Numbered from the stretch's first letter, positions 41,860 through 51,238 are shown. The stretch: DNA of 64,000 bases from CAYWCV01 sp964629885 (GCA_964629885.1 CAZVRJ010000002.1:49705-113704); one strand, 5' to 3'. The notes: generated from the letters alone by a model not told the origin. Program-made: numbers and translations.

Positions 41860-42849
41860 GTGGAGACAACACCATCCAAACTGCGCCATCGCATTGTCGT
41901 CGCCTTGCTCATGCTGTGCATTTTCGCCAGCATAACCCTATTATATTTTCCTGATATCGTCGTATCTGAAGATCTTGCCAGCCTAGAGGCAATCGACGAA
42001 ATCATACAGTCGGAACTCACCGAGTTCAATGTTAAACAAAGTCAGATCAGAGAGCGTGATTCAGGTATCACCGATGGGTTCAGCAGAAAAATCATCCGAG
42101 TTTCGGTTCCCCAGAATTTCAGTAAGACGTTCCTTCACAGCGAGCTTGCATTCCGGCTCAGGCCCCTCGGGATATCGACGCCATCGACCGTAAACCTCCC
42201 TGACGACGAATTGAACATCCACATCTATTGGCGAAACACCGTAGTGCGCACCATAGAGCTGAGAAACAGCAGCAATGTGACTCGTAACCAGAGCCCGGGA
42301 TCCATATTGCTCATCGCAGATACATACCCATCCGATGCTGTTCTGAATCGTATAGCTCAGATGGGAGAACCTGTTCGGTTGATTCTAAAGAGCGACAATA
42401 CCGATGTAATCCTGAGTTGGTTGCAGCAGAGCCCCAGGAATATGAAGCCACCCATCATCTCACTCGATTACGGATCAGGTGTGTCCGGCTTATCTGACGA
42501 ACGTTTCGACCGGTATGTAGCCGACGTGACGCGCATCAGAAAGCAGACATCCAACGCGAGTTTAATCCTGATCGAATCGGGTGGTGTTATCGCTGATCGT
42601 AGACTGACTCGCCTCAGAAGGACTGGCATTTACTTAGTGAATGTGAAAGATCCGATATGGGTAAAGTCACCAAGCGACCGCGAAACATTCAGGACTACCC
42701 TCCAAGCGTTTGTTTACGCATCTAGGGCAGGAGAGCTTCCGGTGCTTATCGTTCCGGCAACTGCCGAGATGATCGACTGGTTAAAAGAGGACCTGGTGAA
42801 CTACAAAAAAGGTGGCTTGGTGTTGGCTGAACCGGAGTTCCTATTATGA
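41860..42849 (+). CDS. Membrane-anchored protein of unknown function, possibly degenerate divergent-deacetylase fold
   Basis: A 329-residue protein starting at GTG. One N-terminal helix (about 10-30) anchors it, the rest being periplasmic. From residue 147 the pattern SILLIADTYPSDAVLNRIAQ, then VRLILKSDN, SLDYGSG near 210, and a run of beta-alpha units ending LPVLIVPATAEMIDWLKEDL recalls the divergent polysaccharide deacetylase (YibQ/DUF610) barrel, but the expected catalytic Asp/His residues are not evident. It is two bases from coaBC and overlaps the lipase gene by ATGA, so it is co-expressed with both. I do not recognise a named family with confidence. Confidence 0.55.
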   Translation: METTPSKLRHRIVVALLMLCIFASITLLYFPDIVVSEDLASLEAIDEIIQSELTEFNVKQSQIRERDSGITDGFSRKIIRVSVPQNFSKTFLHSELAFRLRPLGISTPSTVNLPDDELNIHIYWRNTVVRTIELRNSSNVTRNQSPGSILLIADTYPSDAVLNRIAQMGEPVRLILKSDNTDVILSWLQQSPRNMKPPIISLDYGSGVSGLSDERFDRYVADVTRIRKQTSNASLILIESGGVIADRRLTRLRRTGIYLVNVKDPIWVKSPSDRETFRTTLQAFVYASRAGELPVLIVPATAEMIDWLKEDLVNYKKGGLVLAEPEFLL

Positions 42850-43700
42850 ATGAAACCATAGGCAAACTCTTGGAAAAGATCGAACTGGTCGAGTTTCCGC
42901 AACCCGAGTACATCCGTGTCGAACACCCCGTGATCATGTGCCACGGGTATGGTTCAGTGGCGTCGATTTTGAAACCGTCGCCACTTCACGATGCCTGCAT
43001 GCTGTTCCGATCGCATGGCATACTGGCGTTTGCACCGAACGTGGTTCCCTATGCGTCCATAGAAGACCGTGCCAAGGATTGGACCAGGCACATACGATTA
43101 ATAATGGATGCCACCAAATCGAGCCGCGTGAACATCGTCGCTCACAGCATGGGAGGGTTGGATTTACGCTATGCTGTAAGCAAACTAGGCTTGGATGAGG
43201 CCGTTGTATCATTGACGACCATTGCGACTCCGCACCGGGGCAGCAGTTTGGCAGAGCTGGGATTAGCTACGCCGGCAAATTTGAGAGATATGCTGAGTGA
43301 AGTGTTCAACTGGCTCGGCACGAACTTGTACCCCAGCATGACCAGCGATATAAAAGCTGCTCTCGAAGACCTTACACGCGACCACGTGGTCAATGTGTTC
43401 AATCCAGCTGTGCCTGATGTGAAAGGCGTGCAGTATTACTCTTGGTCGGCAGGTGTCGGTAAAGGAACCAAGGATTCGATCAATTCCATGTTGATACCCT
43501 TGAATCGCTACATTTTTGAAAAAGAGGGCATCAACGATGGTTTTGTGTCATCAGATAGTGCCGTTTGGGGCAATCACCTTGGCCAGATTGGACTTTCGCA
43601 CACTGAGCAGATCCATCTGAACCTCACCCGTGCTCACAAAGAAAGATGGCATGAGTTTTGGGTAAACCAAGCCAAAATATTGTCCGAATCAGGGCACTGA
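42846..43700 (+). CDS. Alpha/beta-hydrolase, lipase-like
   Basis: A 284-residue hydrolase similar to bacterial triacylglycerol lipases of family I. HPVIMCHGYGSVASIL near residue 27 is the oxyanion-hole strand, and the nucleophile elbow is AHSMGG with Ser101. TIATPHRGSSLAEL near 123 follows, typical of this lipase group. The catalytic Asp and His are probably in the last third (an Asp in GINDGFVSSDSAVWG and a His in GLSHTEQIHL). No signal peptide is seen, so it may be cytoplasmic. Its start overlaps the preceding gene; its end overlaps surE on the other strand by 12 bases. Confidence 0.85.
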   Translation: MNETIGKLLEKIELVEFPQPEYIRVEHPVIMCHGYGSVASILKPSPLHDACMLFRSHGILAFAPNVVPYASIEDRAKDWTRHIRLIMDATKSSRVNIVAHSMGGLDLRYAVSKLGLDEAVVSLTTIATPHRGSSLAELGLATPANLRDMLSEVFNWLGTNLYPSMTSDIKAALEDLTRDHVVNVFNPAVPDVKGVQYYSWSAGVGKGTKDSINSMLIPLNRYIFEKEGINDGFVSSDSAVWGNHLGQIGLSHTEQIHLNLTRAHKERWHEFWVNQAKILSESGH

Positions 43701-44474
43701 AGCCACTTTGACTATTCGTTCCGACATGTGCTTGATCATTGGATAGGCAGTAAGATCGTACTGGATCGGCGTAACACTTGCAAAACCAGCCTCCAAAACC
43801 TCGGTATCGAAGTCGCCACCTTTGTCAAGTACTTCAAGACGGCCAGTAATCCAATAGTAAGGCGTCTTATTGGGATGCTCACGTTGAACGAACTCATCAA
43901 CATATCTACCATCGGCCATGCGGGTCATGGTGAGACCAAGTAGCGGTCCACCGGGAGCATTTACGTTCAGTGTTACACCTCGTGGCAGCCCATGCTCAAT
44001 TACATAGGCTAAAACGCGCCTAGCGGCTTCCATGGCGCCAGTGAGGTCTGCATCTTCATCGAAATCGGTGCAGCTAACCGCTATGCTCGGATAGCCCAGA
44101 ATTGTGCCTTCAGACGCTGCACTAACTGTTCCCGAGTACAAAATGTTGATGCCGGCATTGGAGCCGTGGTTTATTCCGCTTAAAATGATGTCGGGGCGTT
44201 TTGGAAGCAACTTGTCGTGCGCTAGCTTGATGCAATCGGCGGGCGTTCCGTTAATTGCCAATCCCGAGAATTTGTTATCGAGACGAAACGGTGTAGATCG
44301 CAACGGATTTAGTATAGTGATTGAGTGGCCCACGGCACTCTGCTGGCGGTCGGGTGCAACAATGGCAACCTCACCAAACTCGGCGGCCACATCGGCCAAA
44401 GCCCGTATACCTTTCGAAAAAATACCGTCGTCGTTACAGACTAAGATCAGTCTGTTCTCATCATAATAGTTCAT
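43689..44474 (-). CDS. surE: 5'/3'-nucleotidase SurE
   Basis: A 261-residue phosphatase of nucleoside monophosphates. The metal site shows CNDDGIFSKGIRAL with D15 and D16, the loop APDRQQSAVGHSIT near residue 40, NGTPADCIKLA near 74 and LSGINHGSNAGINILYSGTVSAA near 96-118. These are the fixed motifs of SurE. Its start shares one base with the panB stop (TGATG). The 3' end overlaps the convergent lipase gene. Confidence 0.95.
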   Translation of the reverse strand: MNYYDENRLILVCNDDGIFSKGIRALADVAAEFGEVAIVAPDRQQSAVGHSITILNPLRSTPFRLDNKFSGLAINGTPADCIKLAHDKLLPKRPDIILSGINHGSNAGINILYSGTVSAASEGTILGYPSIAVSCTDFDEDADLTGAMEAARRVLAYVIEHGLPRGVTLNVNAPGGPLLGLTMTRMADGRYVDEFVQREHPNKTPYYWITGRLEVLDKGGDFDTEVLEAGFASVTPIQYDLTAYPMIKHMSERIVKVASVP

Positions 44475-45307
44475 CAGTCGTATTGTTCGTTCTTCGACGG
44501 AAACGATCCGTCTTTAATATCCTTGATGTAGTTTTGTACGGCGTCTGTCATCACTGTATGGAGGTCGGCGTATCGGCGCACAAAACGGGGACTGAAATCT
44601 TTGTTCAAGCCGAGCATATCGTGGGCAACGAGAACTTGTCCGTCGCATCCGCTCCCTGCCCCAATACCAATGGTAGGGATGTTCAAGCTTTCGGTAACTA
44701 TTGCTGCGAGCGAAGCAGGAATCTTTTCCAAAACGATCGAAAAGCACCCAGCTTCTTCAAGTAACTTGGCATCTGCCAACAATTGGTCGGCTTCGGTCGA
44801 TTCAGTAGCCCTCACTTTGTAGGTGCCGAACTTGTAGATACTTTGAGGTGTAAGACCAAGGTGTCCCATTACAGGGATACCGGCATCAACAATTCCTTTA
44901 ACCGATTCAGCGATCGCCTTTCCGCCTTCGAGTTTCACGGCATGCGCACCCGATTCCTTCATCATCCTTCCGGCGTTAAGCAGCGCCTCGCGTGGATTGA
45001 GTTGGTAACTCATGAAGGGAAGGTCGGCGATAACTAGTGCTCGGTCCACGCCTCTCACGACGCACGATGTATGATACATCATGTGTTCCATGGTGATGGG
45101 AAGGGTTGTTTCGTTGCCTGCCATCACGTTGCTTGCAGAGTCTCCGACTAATATCATTTCAATACCGGCCGCGTCAAAAATTCTTGCCATACTGAAGTCG
45201 TAGGCAGTGATCATGCTGATCTTTTCACCGCGACGCTTCATGTCGACGACCGTCTGAGTGGTGATTTTGGCCGGTTTTTTTGGAGACTTAACCGTTTCGG
45301 TACTCAT
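44474..45307 (-). CDS. panB: 3-methyl-2-oxobutanoate hydroxymethyltransferase
   Basis: A 277-residue TIM-barrel enzyme of pantothenate synthesis that adds a hydroxymethyl group from methylene-tetrahydrofolate to ketoisovalerate. It shows ISMITAYDFSMARIFDAAG near residue 31, VGDSASNVMAG near 55, KLEGGKA near 123, MGHLGLTPQS near 146, LEKIPASLA near 198 and IGIGAGSGCDGQVLVAHDMLG near 217. Together with coaBC on the facing strand it gives this region two coenzyme A genes. It starts just after fabZ (two bases apart). Confidence 0.95.
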   Translation of the reverse strand: MSTETVKSPKKPAKITTQTVVDMKRRGEKISMITAYDFSMARIFDAAGIEMILVGDSASNVMAGNETTLPITMEHMMYHTSCVVRGVDRALVIADLPFMSYQLNPREALLNAGRMMKESGAHAVKLEGGKAIAESVKGIVDAGIPVMGHLGLTPQSIYKFGTYKVRATESTEADQLLADAKLLEEAGCFSIVLEKIPASLAAIVTESLNIPTIGIGAGSGCDGQVLVAHDMLGLNKDFSPRFVRRYADLHTVMTDAVQNYIKDIKDGSFPSKNEQYD

Positions 45308-45309
45308 GA

Positions 45310-45750
45310 TCAGAGCGAGCTACGGTCGACAAGAGCTGCAGTGGCTTCCAGTTCACATGTGAGCTGGCCGTCGACAGTGGCCTTGCCAGCCATGGTTACG
45401 AAATTTCGTCGCTGTTCGACGAGTTTGACTTCCATGCGAAGTTGATCTCCGGGAACAACCGGACGTCTGAACTTAGCTTTGTTAATTGCAGAAAAGACAA
45501 TCATCACTTTTGATGGATCTTCAACCTTGGTCTTCAACATAATGATGCAACCACTTTGAGCCATGGCCTCGATTTGCAGTACACCTGGCATTATGGGAGC
45601 ACCAGGAAAGTGTCCATTGAAGAACTCTTCGTTGGCAGTCACATTCTTGATGGTAATGATCGACTCGTCAGTCATTTCCAGAACTCGGTCGACCAATAAA
45701 AATGGGTACCGATGAGGAATGTATTGTTTGATTTCTTCGATGGTCATCAT
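45310..45750 (-). CDS. fabZ: 3-hydroxyacyl-ACP dehydratase FabZ
   Basis: A 146-residue hotdog-fold dehydratase of fatty acid elongation. IPHRYPFLLVDRVLEM near residue 11 and FNGHFPGAPIMPGVLQIEAMAQ near 44-65 contain the active-site His47 and Glu61. It is the stand-alone form, not fused to LpxC as in some Bacteroidota. It lies between menG and panB with short gaps. Confidence 0.94.
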   Translation of the reverse strand: MMTIEEIKQYIPHRYPFLLVDRVLEMTDESIITIKNVTANEEFFNGHFPGAPIMPGVLQIEAMAQSGCIIMLKTKVEDPSKVMIVFSAINKAKFRRPVVPGDQLRMEVKLVEQRRNFVTMAGKATVDGQLTCELEATAALVDRSSL

Positions 45751-45767
45751 GACGTTTGAAAATTAGA

Positions 45768-46457
45768 TCAGGCAACTACTCCAATGTATGCGTATGCGAT
45801 GCTACCTGTGAGTGAATGTGCTTTTCTGGAGCTGAAAACACCAGCTTTATCCATCAATGCTAAAAAGGAATCTCCAGCTGGGAAGGCCGCGCTTGTTTTG
45901 GGAAGATACACATAGGCTTCACGATTTCCGCTGAGCAATCCACCGACGAAAGGCATCACATATTTTTGGTATACCGTGTACGGAATTTTCATTAATCCGT
46001 TGGGTTGACCGAACTCTAGTACCACAACTCGGCCACCTGGTTTAACAACTCGGGCCATTTCTTGAAGGCACTTGAGTGGATCGTCAGTGTTTCGGATACC
46101 GAACGATATGCTGCTAATGTCGAACCGGTTGTCCTCATAAGGCAGTTTCAAAACATCGGCCACTTCGAAATCAACAACAAGCCCTTTCTTTTCGGCTTTC
46201 GATGGACCCGTCTCCATCATTTCAGCACAAAAATCGGTGCCCAAAACGTAGCCATTGTCGCCGACAACTTTTTTGTAAGCAAATGCGAGGTCACCGGTAC
46301 CAGTTGCGCAGTCGAGTACATGGTCACCTTTTTTAGCACCGCTCCATTTGACGGTCTTTTTGCGCCAACGGTGATGCACTCCAAAACTGAGCACTGTGTT
46401 TACAGCATCATATTTGTTTGCAATGGAAGCAAACATGCTCCGTACTTCTTCGCTCAT
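45768..46457 (-). CDS. menG: Demethylmenaquinone methyltransferase (UbiE/MenG)
   Basis: A 229-residue class I SAM-dependent methyltransferase. It begins with VRSMFASIANKYDAVNTVLSFG, the UbiE/MenG signature, and has the SAM loop LDCATGTGDLAFAY near residue 49 and ISSISFGIRNTDDPLKCLQEM near 115, then RVVVLEFGQPNG near 144. It finishes menaquinone synthesis, consistent with the menaquinone-type succinate dehydrogenase in this window. Ubiquinone use is unlikely in this group. Confidence 0.92.
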   Translation of the reverse strand: MSEEVRSMFASIANKYDAVNTVLSFGVHHRWRKKTVKWSGAKKGDHVLDCATGTGDLAFAYKKVVGDNGYVLGTDFCAEMMETGPSKAEKKGLVVDFEVADVLKLPYEDNRFDISSISFGIRNTDDPLKCLQEMARVVKPGGRVVVLEFGQPNGLMKIPYTVYQKYVMPFVGGLLSGNREAYVYLPKTSAAFPAGDSFLALMDKAGVFSSRKAHSLTGSIAYAYIGVVA

Positions 46458-46484
46458 ATGCGCTTTTTAAAAGATGAATGCGGA

Positions 46485-47135
46485 TTAAGACGCGGCGACA
46501 ACCACCTTGTCGAGCTCTTTGAGGTGATCGATCAGATTAAGTTGAACCGCACGAAACCGGATGCCATTCCATACAAGTTTATTAACCGATGTATTTGCGT
46601 GCTGAATTTCATTCATTCGGTGTAATCCGATTCCAAGCCAGTGAGACAAAATGATTCGAATGAGGCGGCCATGGATCACGAATACAACACTCTCTCCTTC
46701 ATGCTCCCCGAGCACACTTAGAATGCAGTTCTGGGCGCGCTCGAGAACCTGAATCGGCGATTCGCCGCGCTCGAAACCTGCGCTTACAATTCCTGACTGC
46801 CACTTGTCGTATAATTCCTGCAATTCATGGTTTACGTCCGCAAACTCTCTGCCCTCAGCAATTCCAAAGTGCATTTCATCTAAGTCGGCAAATGAACCAC
46901 TAAGCGGCAGACCAAGCTCGCCTGCTATGATTTCTGCCGTATTCCTTGCCCTCGACAAACTGGAGGAGTATACATAGTCTATCTTCTCCTGTTTTAGGTA
47001 TCGGGCTACTGCGAAAGACTGCTCTTGACCTAATTGGTCGAGTGGCGCGTCGATCCCACGCCCCTGCAGCAATCCCATACGGTTATATTCTGTCTGACCG
47101 TGACGGATCAAATAAAGAGTGGTCGGTTTGATCAT
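46485..47135 (-). CDS. Histidine phosphatase family protein (phosphoglycerate-mutase-like)
   Basis: A 216-residue histidine phosphatase. The phosphoacceptor is in LIRHGQTEYNRMGLLQGRG (R11, H12), with SSSLSRARNTAEII near residue 58 and the acid DEMHFGIAEGREF near 87. The second histidine is in VFVIHGRLIRIIL near 152. It resembles GpmB and CobC (alpha-ribazole phosphatase). The cobalamin gene elsewhere in the window makes CobC possible but not shown. It stands between menG and an uncharacterised membrane gene. Confidence 0.87.
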   Translation of the reverse strand: MIKPTTLYLIRHGQTEYNRMGLLQGRGIDAPLDQLGQEQSFAVARYLKQEKIDYVYSSSLSRARNTAEIIAGELGLPLSGSFADLDEMHFGIAEGREFADVNHELQELYDKWQSGIVSAGFERGESPIQVLERAQNCILSVLGEHEGESVVFVIHGRLIRIILSHWLGIGLHRMNEIQHANTSVNKLVWNGIRFRAVQLNLIDHLKELDKVVVAAS

Positions 47136-47175
47136 TCAAATAAAAATCTTATGGCGGAATAGCGCATATCAGAAA

Positions 47176-47823
47176 TCATGTACCTTTGTTGGAATCAGAC
47201 TTCCGCCTTTTTGTCCTATCTAGGTAAGATATTAGGTTATTTTGTATTTCATCAATAGCTGGGGTTGACAACCCGAGCTGCATTGAATGCTTTTGAAGCA
47301 CAAAGTGCAAGATACGGTCATTTTTTGAAGGAAATGAATGATTTTTTCCACCCTTCATCAAAACTAAGACCACCCTTAATGCCAAAAACGCTCCCAATCC
47401 TGTCCACATTGGGAGCAGCATCTCGTTGAAGCCAAACCATATAAGCACTGTTGCTGTAACAACATAACTTGCTGGTTCATTAACTATGGCAATCTGTAGT
47501 TTTCCTATCGGATTACCAGTAAGAGTTGGTCGAAGAATATAGCTGGCAATTCCAAATAGGGCGAGCAAGCCGAGTGCGATTCCGACATTGAAAAAAAGTC
47601 CCGCCAATAATGCGTAATAGCCCCAAAACAAGTAGGCAGTGCTTTGTGCGTCTGCTTCTTGAAGGAGCTCCTTGAGTTTCACTTTCTCAAGAAGACCCGG
47701 CACCAGATGGTCAATTCCATTGCTGTCGATGTGGTAAAAGATTCCTGATGCCGTTAGAAGTCCACCAGGGACCTCCACATAGTAATCGGAAACACTTCTT
47801 CTAATGTGATCTTTATCAAGCAT
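47176..47823 (-). CDS. Uncharacterised membrane protein
   Basis: A 215-residue protein I do not recognise. Residues 1-58 are hydrophilic, with a VPGGLLTASGIFYHIDSNG segment. Four hydrophobic segments follow (about 64-82, 82-95, 118-135 and 135-155), then a basic tail (TKRRKSDSNKGT). It ends 40 bases before the histidine phosphatase gene and starts 18 bases after the ComF gene, all on one strand. Codon use looks like that of its neighbours, so it is probably a real gene. Confidence 0.6.
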   Translation of the reverse strand: MLDKDHIRRSVSDYYVEVPGGLLTASGIFYHIDSNGIDHLVPGLLEKVKLKELLQEADAQSTAYLFWGYYALLAGLFFNVGIALGLLALFGIASYILRPTLTGNPIGKLQIAIVNEPASYVVTATVLIWFGFNEMLLPMWTGLGAFLALRVVLVLMKGGKNHSFPSKNDRILHFVLQKHSMQLGLSTPAIDEIQNNLISYLDRTKRRKSDSNKGT

Positions 47824-47841
47824 TTAATACAATATTTCGGG

Positions 47842-48543
47842 CTATGTAGCAGCCACGGTCAGAATACCTATTGCTCCAGATCCGGCATTATGGATGGTTG
47901 ATGCCAGCTCGAACGTCGTGGAGCCAGTTGTGTAGACGTCGTCAATAATAATCACTTTACGACCCTCAATACAAGCCGAATCACTTACAGAAAATGCACC
48001 ATGAATATTCTCGACACGTTTTGCCTGCGAAAACCCGGTCTGACTTTTAGTGCGCCGAACTCTCCTCACCGACGAATCGTTGAGCATGGCGATGCCCGAG
48101 CGCCTGCTGAAACCGAGACCAATTTCGGCAGCTTGATTGTACCCCCTTGCTCTTTGACGTGCCGAATGCATGGGAACCGGAAGCAATACAGTTCGATCAG
48201 GTGACCATTCGTCCTTTTCAGACCTTTTTTCAAACACTTTTTCGTGGAGCAATTCGCCGAGTTCATGACCTAAGGTCAGTAATCCATCATACTTCAGCGC
48301 ATGTAGCATGTCGCGCAGTCCACCTGACGTATCGAACTGCCACATGGAGTCGAGAAAATAGACAAACTCTGGCAATAAGATGCCCGGTGGACTTGAGTAT
48401 CGATCTGGATTGGGATCTTCGAATCTGGATGATGTACAGAATGGGCAAATCATACGATCGGAGCCAGGTATTCCATTTCTGCAGGAGAGACAAATTCTCG
48501 GAAAGAGAATGCCACGGAAGCCGTCGAATAGTTGGTGGTACAT
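47842..48543 (-). CDS. ComF family protein (phosphoribosyltransferase-like)
   Basis: A 233-residue ComF protein. The N-terminal zinc-finger-like cysteines appear as CLSCRNGIPGSDRMICPFC near residues 18-36. The core has VLLPVPMHSARQRARGYNQA near 118, SQTGFSQAKRVENIHGAF near 165 and the PRPP-binding IIIDDVYTTGSTTFEL near 197. ComF is needed for single-stranded DNA handling in natural transformation and has a phosphoribosyltransferase fold. No other competence gene is nearby. Confidence 0.9.
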   Translation of the reverse strand: MYHQLFDGFRGILFPRICLSCRNGIPGSDRMICPFCTSSRFEDPNPDRYSSPPGILLPEFVYFLDSMWQFDTSGGLRDMLHALKYDGLLTLGHELGELLHEKVFEKRSEKDEWSPDRTVLLPVPMHSARQRARGYNQAAEIGLGFSRRSGIAMLNDSSVRRVRRTKSQTGFSQAKRVENIHGAFSVSDSACIEGRKVIIIDDVYTTGSTTFELASTIHNAGSGAIGILTVAAT

Positions 48544-48604
48544 GAAATGCTGATGATATTAGTATCTACTTAATAGATACCCACCAAACAGATTCCTTAC
48601 ACAA

Positions 48605-50092
48605 TCAGATGAATTTTCTTGAAATAATTAAGGTCATAATTCCAATCGGAACATAAAATGCAAGCACCAGGACATCAGAAAAGCCAAGACTGAGCAAAGC
48701 CAGTGCAGCGCTAATGGCAAGCAATGCATAGAACGACCAACCCAGTGGCTCTGGCAGGAAAGATGATGCTTGCACCCCTAATTTTACCCTGCAGTAGGCT
48801 GCCATAGCAAAAGTGTACATCCAGTGAGCAACTGCTGTGGAAAAAGCGACACCTGCAATCCCAAAATCCCTGACCAAGATTAAGCTTAATCCAATGTTCA
48901 CCACCAGTTCGCCCATAGCGCCGATGACATTGACATTAACTCGCCCTGTAGCCATGATAAGCGATTGTGGAAAAAAGGCATTACTCAGCAAGGCAATCAA
49001 GAACCAGGCAAACACCACACCCGATCCTGCGTAGGATTCTCCAAAAATGAGCACCACAAATGGTTCGGCTGCAATGGCAAGAAAAACGACTGAAGGCAAC
49101 AGTAAACGTATTAATCCCGTTGTTGACCTCTTGATTTTGTGCAGAGCCTGTGAGTACTCCCCTCTTGATACGTGAGCGGCGTAACCAGCTACGATAGCCG
49201 ATGTCACAGATGCAGTCAAAATGGTGACAAATGGCAGTTTACGGGCACCGATATCATACAGAATGAATGCCGTATCGTCGAGGAACCTACCAACGATGAA
49301 CCGATCAATTTCTGCTGCGCCAACACCCGAAAGCGACAGCAATGCCATGCCACCGGCATATAAGAGTACTGTTTTGTCGAAGAAGGCGGTTTTAACACGT
49401 TCGGTTGGCAACTCTCGGAACCACTTGGCAAACAGTGGTACCAAGAACAATTGTCTAGCCAACTGGGCGAGAATCATCCACTTCACAACCGTAATCAGGT
49501 CTGCACCCATCCAAAATGGGATCAAGATTGCAGCCATGTCGAACAAAGTAAACAAGGCGGTAAGTAAAGGCAAAGACCCCCTCTTACCGCTTAGGACGAA
49601 CACTGGCTCGGCCGCTGAACCCCATATGGCAACCATAGAGTATATCCCAAAAATGGCGTATGCTTCGACCAAGAAAGGTACTTTGAAAAAGGCAGCGAGT
49701 GTGTCAGACAGAATCCAAGCAGAACTTCCGACGAGTAGGCCACCAAAAAAGAACATCACAACGGTCTGGCGCAGAGTTGCCCGTATCAATTCGGGATTGC
49801 TGCCTCGGTAGTAGGCTGCATTCACTATTGCGGAGATCACAACCGGTCCCCAAAGACTGAAGAAAGGCCACAATTTCCGATAATGCGCCAGCTCACTTGG
49901 CTCCAAAAGATACCTTGCAAGCACAAAGAGCACAATGAAAGCCGATATCGTGGGAAACGATCTGGCTAAACTCATGGCGCTCACACGTCCAGCAAATTCG
50001 GAGTTATTTATCCTATGGTGAATATCTGAAAAGATGACTATTTTCCTTGATTGATCATTGCCGGCCCGAGTAGGCTTTCTATCTTCTACCAT
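48605..50092 (-). CDS. Polysaccharide flippase-like membrane protein (MOP superfamily)
   Basis: A 495-residue membrane protein with about twelve to fourteen helices. The segment EFAGRVSAMSLARSFPTISA near residue 32, leading into LARYLLEPSELAHYRK, is the typical start of Wzx-like or related oligosaccharide flippases, and the last third has the usual paired helices. The start may be 50092 or the internal ATG at 49975; I keep the longer one because the conserved N-terminal segment begins before the latter. The divergent RodZ-like gene starts 115 bases away, and that gap holds no clear element. Confidence 0.82.
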   Translation of the reverse strand: MVEDRKPTRAGNDQSRKIVIFSDIHHRINNSEFAGRVSAMSLARSFPTISAFIVLFVLARYLLEPSELAHYRKLWPFFSLWGPVVISAIVNAAYYRGSNPELIRATLRQTVVMFFFGGLLVGSSAWILSDTLAAFFKVPFLVEAYAIFGIYSMVAIWGSAAEPVFVLSGKRGSLPLLTALFTLFDMAAILIPFWMGADLITVVKWMILAQLARQLFLVPLFAKWFRELPTERVKTAFFDKTVLLYAGGMALLSLSGVGAAEIDRFIVGRFLDDTAFILYDIGARKLPFVTILTASVTSAIVAGYAAHVSRGEYSQALHKIKRSTTGLIRLLLPSVVFLAIAAEPFVVLIFGESYAGSGVVFAWFLIALLSNAFFPQSLIMATGRVNVNVIGAMGELVVNIGLSLILVRDFGIAGVAFSTAVAHWMYTFAMAAYCRVKLGVQASSFLPEPLGWSFYALLAISAALALLSLGFSDVLVLAFYVPIGIMTLIISRKFI

Positions 50093-50207
50093 GTAAATTA
50101 GACGTATTCTACGATCTTCGGAACATGTGATGGAAATTCGTCGGTTATGACGCTTTAGCAGTCGTAAAACGCATTAACCGGATAGACAGATATTTCGTAC
50201 ATCCCGC

Positions 50208-51221
50208 ATGTCTACATTAGCTGAAGATTTTAAAATTTGCCGCAAACGGCTGAATATCAGCCTAGAGGATATCAGTAAGAGCACGCGTGTCCCAGTTTCG
50301 TTGTTCGCATCGATCGAGGACGGTACGTTCTTCTCAAATCCTGGATTCACCCGTACGTACATTCGAAGTTTTGCTCGGATGTATGGTAAAGCGATCAAAC
50401 TCGACGAGGCCGATGTCGTAAGAGCCCTCGACGAAGACGAAGCCGAGATGTACTCCGGCTTTCTGAACAAGAAGTACGTACTTGGAGAGGTTGAAAAGCC
50501 GATCGTAGTGCCGCAAATCACGATCGAACGGGATATTCAGGAAAAACCGAGCAATGAGCCCGTAAGGCCTGTCGAAGTAGCACCTCGGCCAGTCAAACCG
50601 GAACCTCATCGAACACCCATAGAGTCGGACCGCACCGTTGATTGGGCCGACATGAATGCCAAAATCAATAGGCCACGGCAGAACTCGAACACAACCATGT
50701 ATTTGGTCGTGGCACTGATCGTGATTTTGATTGCAGCATCGGCCATATACTTTTGGTACAATCCGTTCGATTCTAGCACAGATAGTAGTTCTACAACATC
50801 GCAAGTAGAGATGCTTCCACAAGTTGTTGACCCATCAGAAAGCATTGCTCAAGATGCCGTTGTCGAACCTATTCAGACGCTTGTCCTTCCTGACACACTG
50901 AAAGTGGTTGTATATGCCCTGAATGACAAACTCGACCCTATAAGAGTTACCAGCGACCTTAAAGACAGGGTCAACCCCTATTGGATCGAGCGCGGAGCCG
51001 GTCGCGAGTTCGAATTTAAGGATACCTTAATCGTCAGAGCCGATCCGTTGCGATTTGCTCTGATATACAATGGCCACCTCATCAACAGCTTAAGCGAATT
51101 TCGTTTTGACGATGACTCACTAAATTTCCGACTAACTCGCAACCTGTTATTACAAAGACCCGAATCACAGCGTCCCGGTACGCTACCCGACAACGTGCGT
51201 CCCCCCATTCTCGACTTCTGA
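50208..51221 (+). CDS. RodZ-like protein: N-terminal HTH, one TM helix
   Basis: A 337-residue protein. Residues 5-75 are a HTH_25 domain (LAEDFKICRKRLNISLEDIS, then SIEDGTFFSNPGFTRTYIRSFA), as in RodZ, which links MreB to the envelope. A proline-rich linker (about 105-150) and one helix (TMYLVVALIVILIAASAIYF near 165-185) follow, then a periplasmic part ending in a DUF4115-like region (LKVVVYALNDKLDPIRV, FEFKDTLIVRADPLRFALI). It is followed after 17 bases by ligA. RodZ-like is based on domain order; a role in cell shape is inferred. Confidence 0.85.
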   Translation: MSTLAEDFKICRKRLNISLEDISKSTRVPVSLFASIEDGTFFSNPGFTRTYIRSFARMYGKAIKLDEADVVRALDEDEAEMYSGFLNKKYVLGEVEKPIVVPQITIERDIQEKPSNEPVRPVEVAPRPVKPEPHRTPIESDRTVDWADMNAKINRPRQNSNTTMYLVVALIVILIAASAIYFWYNPFDSSTDSSSTTSQVEMLPQVVDPSESIAQDAVVEPIQTLVLPDTLKVVVYALNDKLDPIRVTSDLKDRVNPYWIERGAGREFEFKDTLIVRADPLRFALIYNGHLINSLSEFRFDDDSLNFRLTRNLLLQRPESQRPGTLPDNVRPPILDF

Positions 51222-51238
51222 TTTAGCCCCAATCCATT

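Noticed and set aside
47154..47213. GGCGGAA and TTCCGCCTTTTT as a possible terminator.
   Set aside because: The T run follows on the plus strand, while both neighbouring genes are on the minus strand, and one arm lies inside a coding region.
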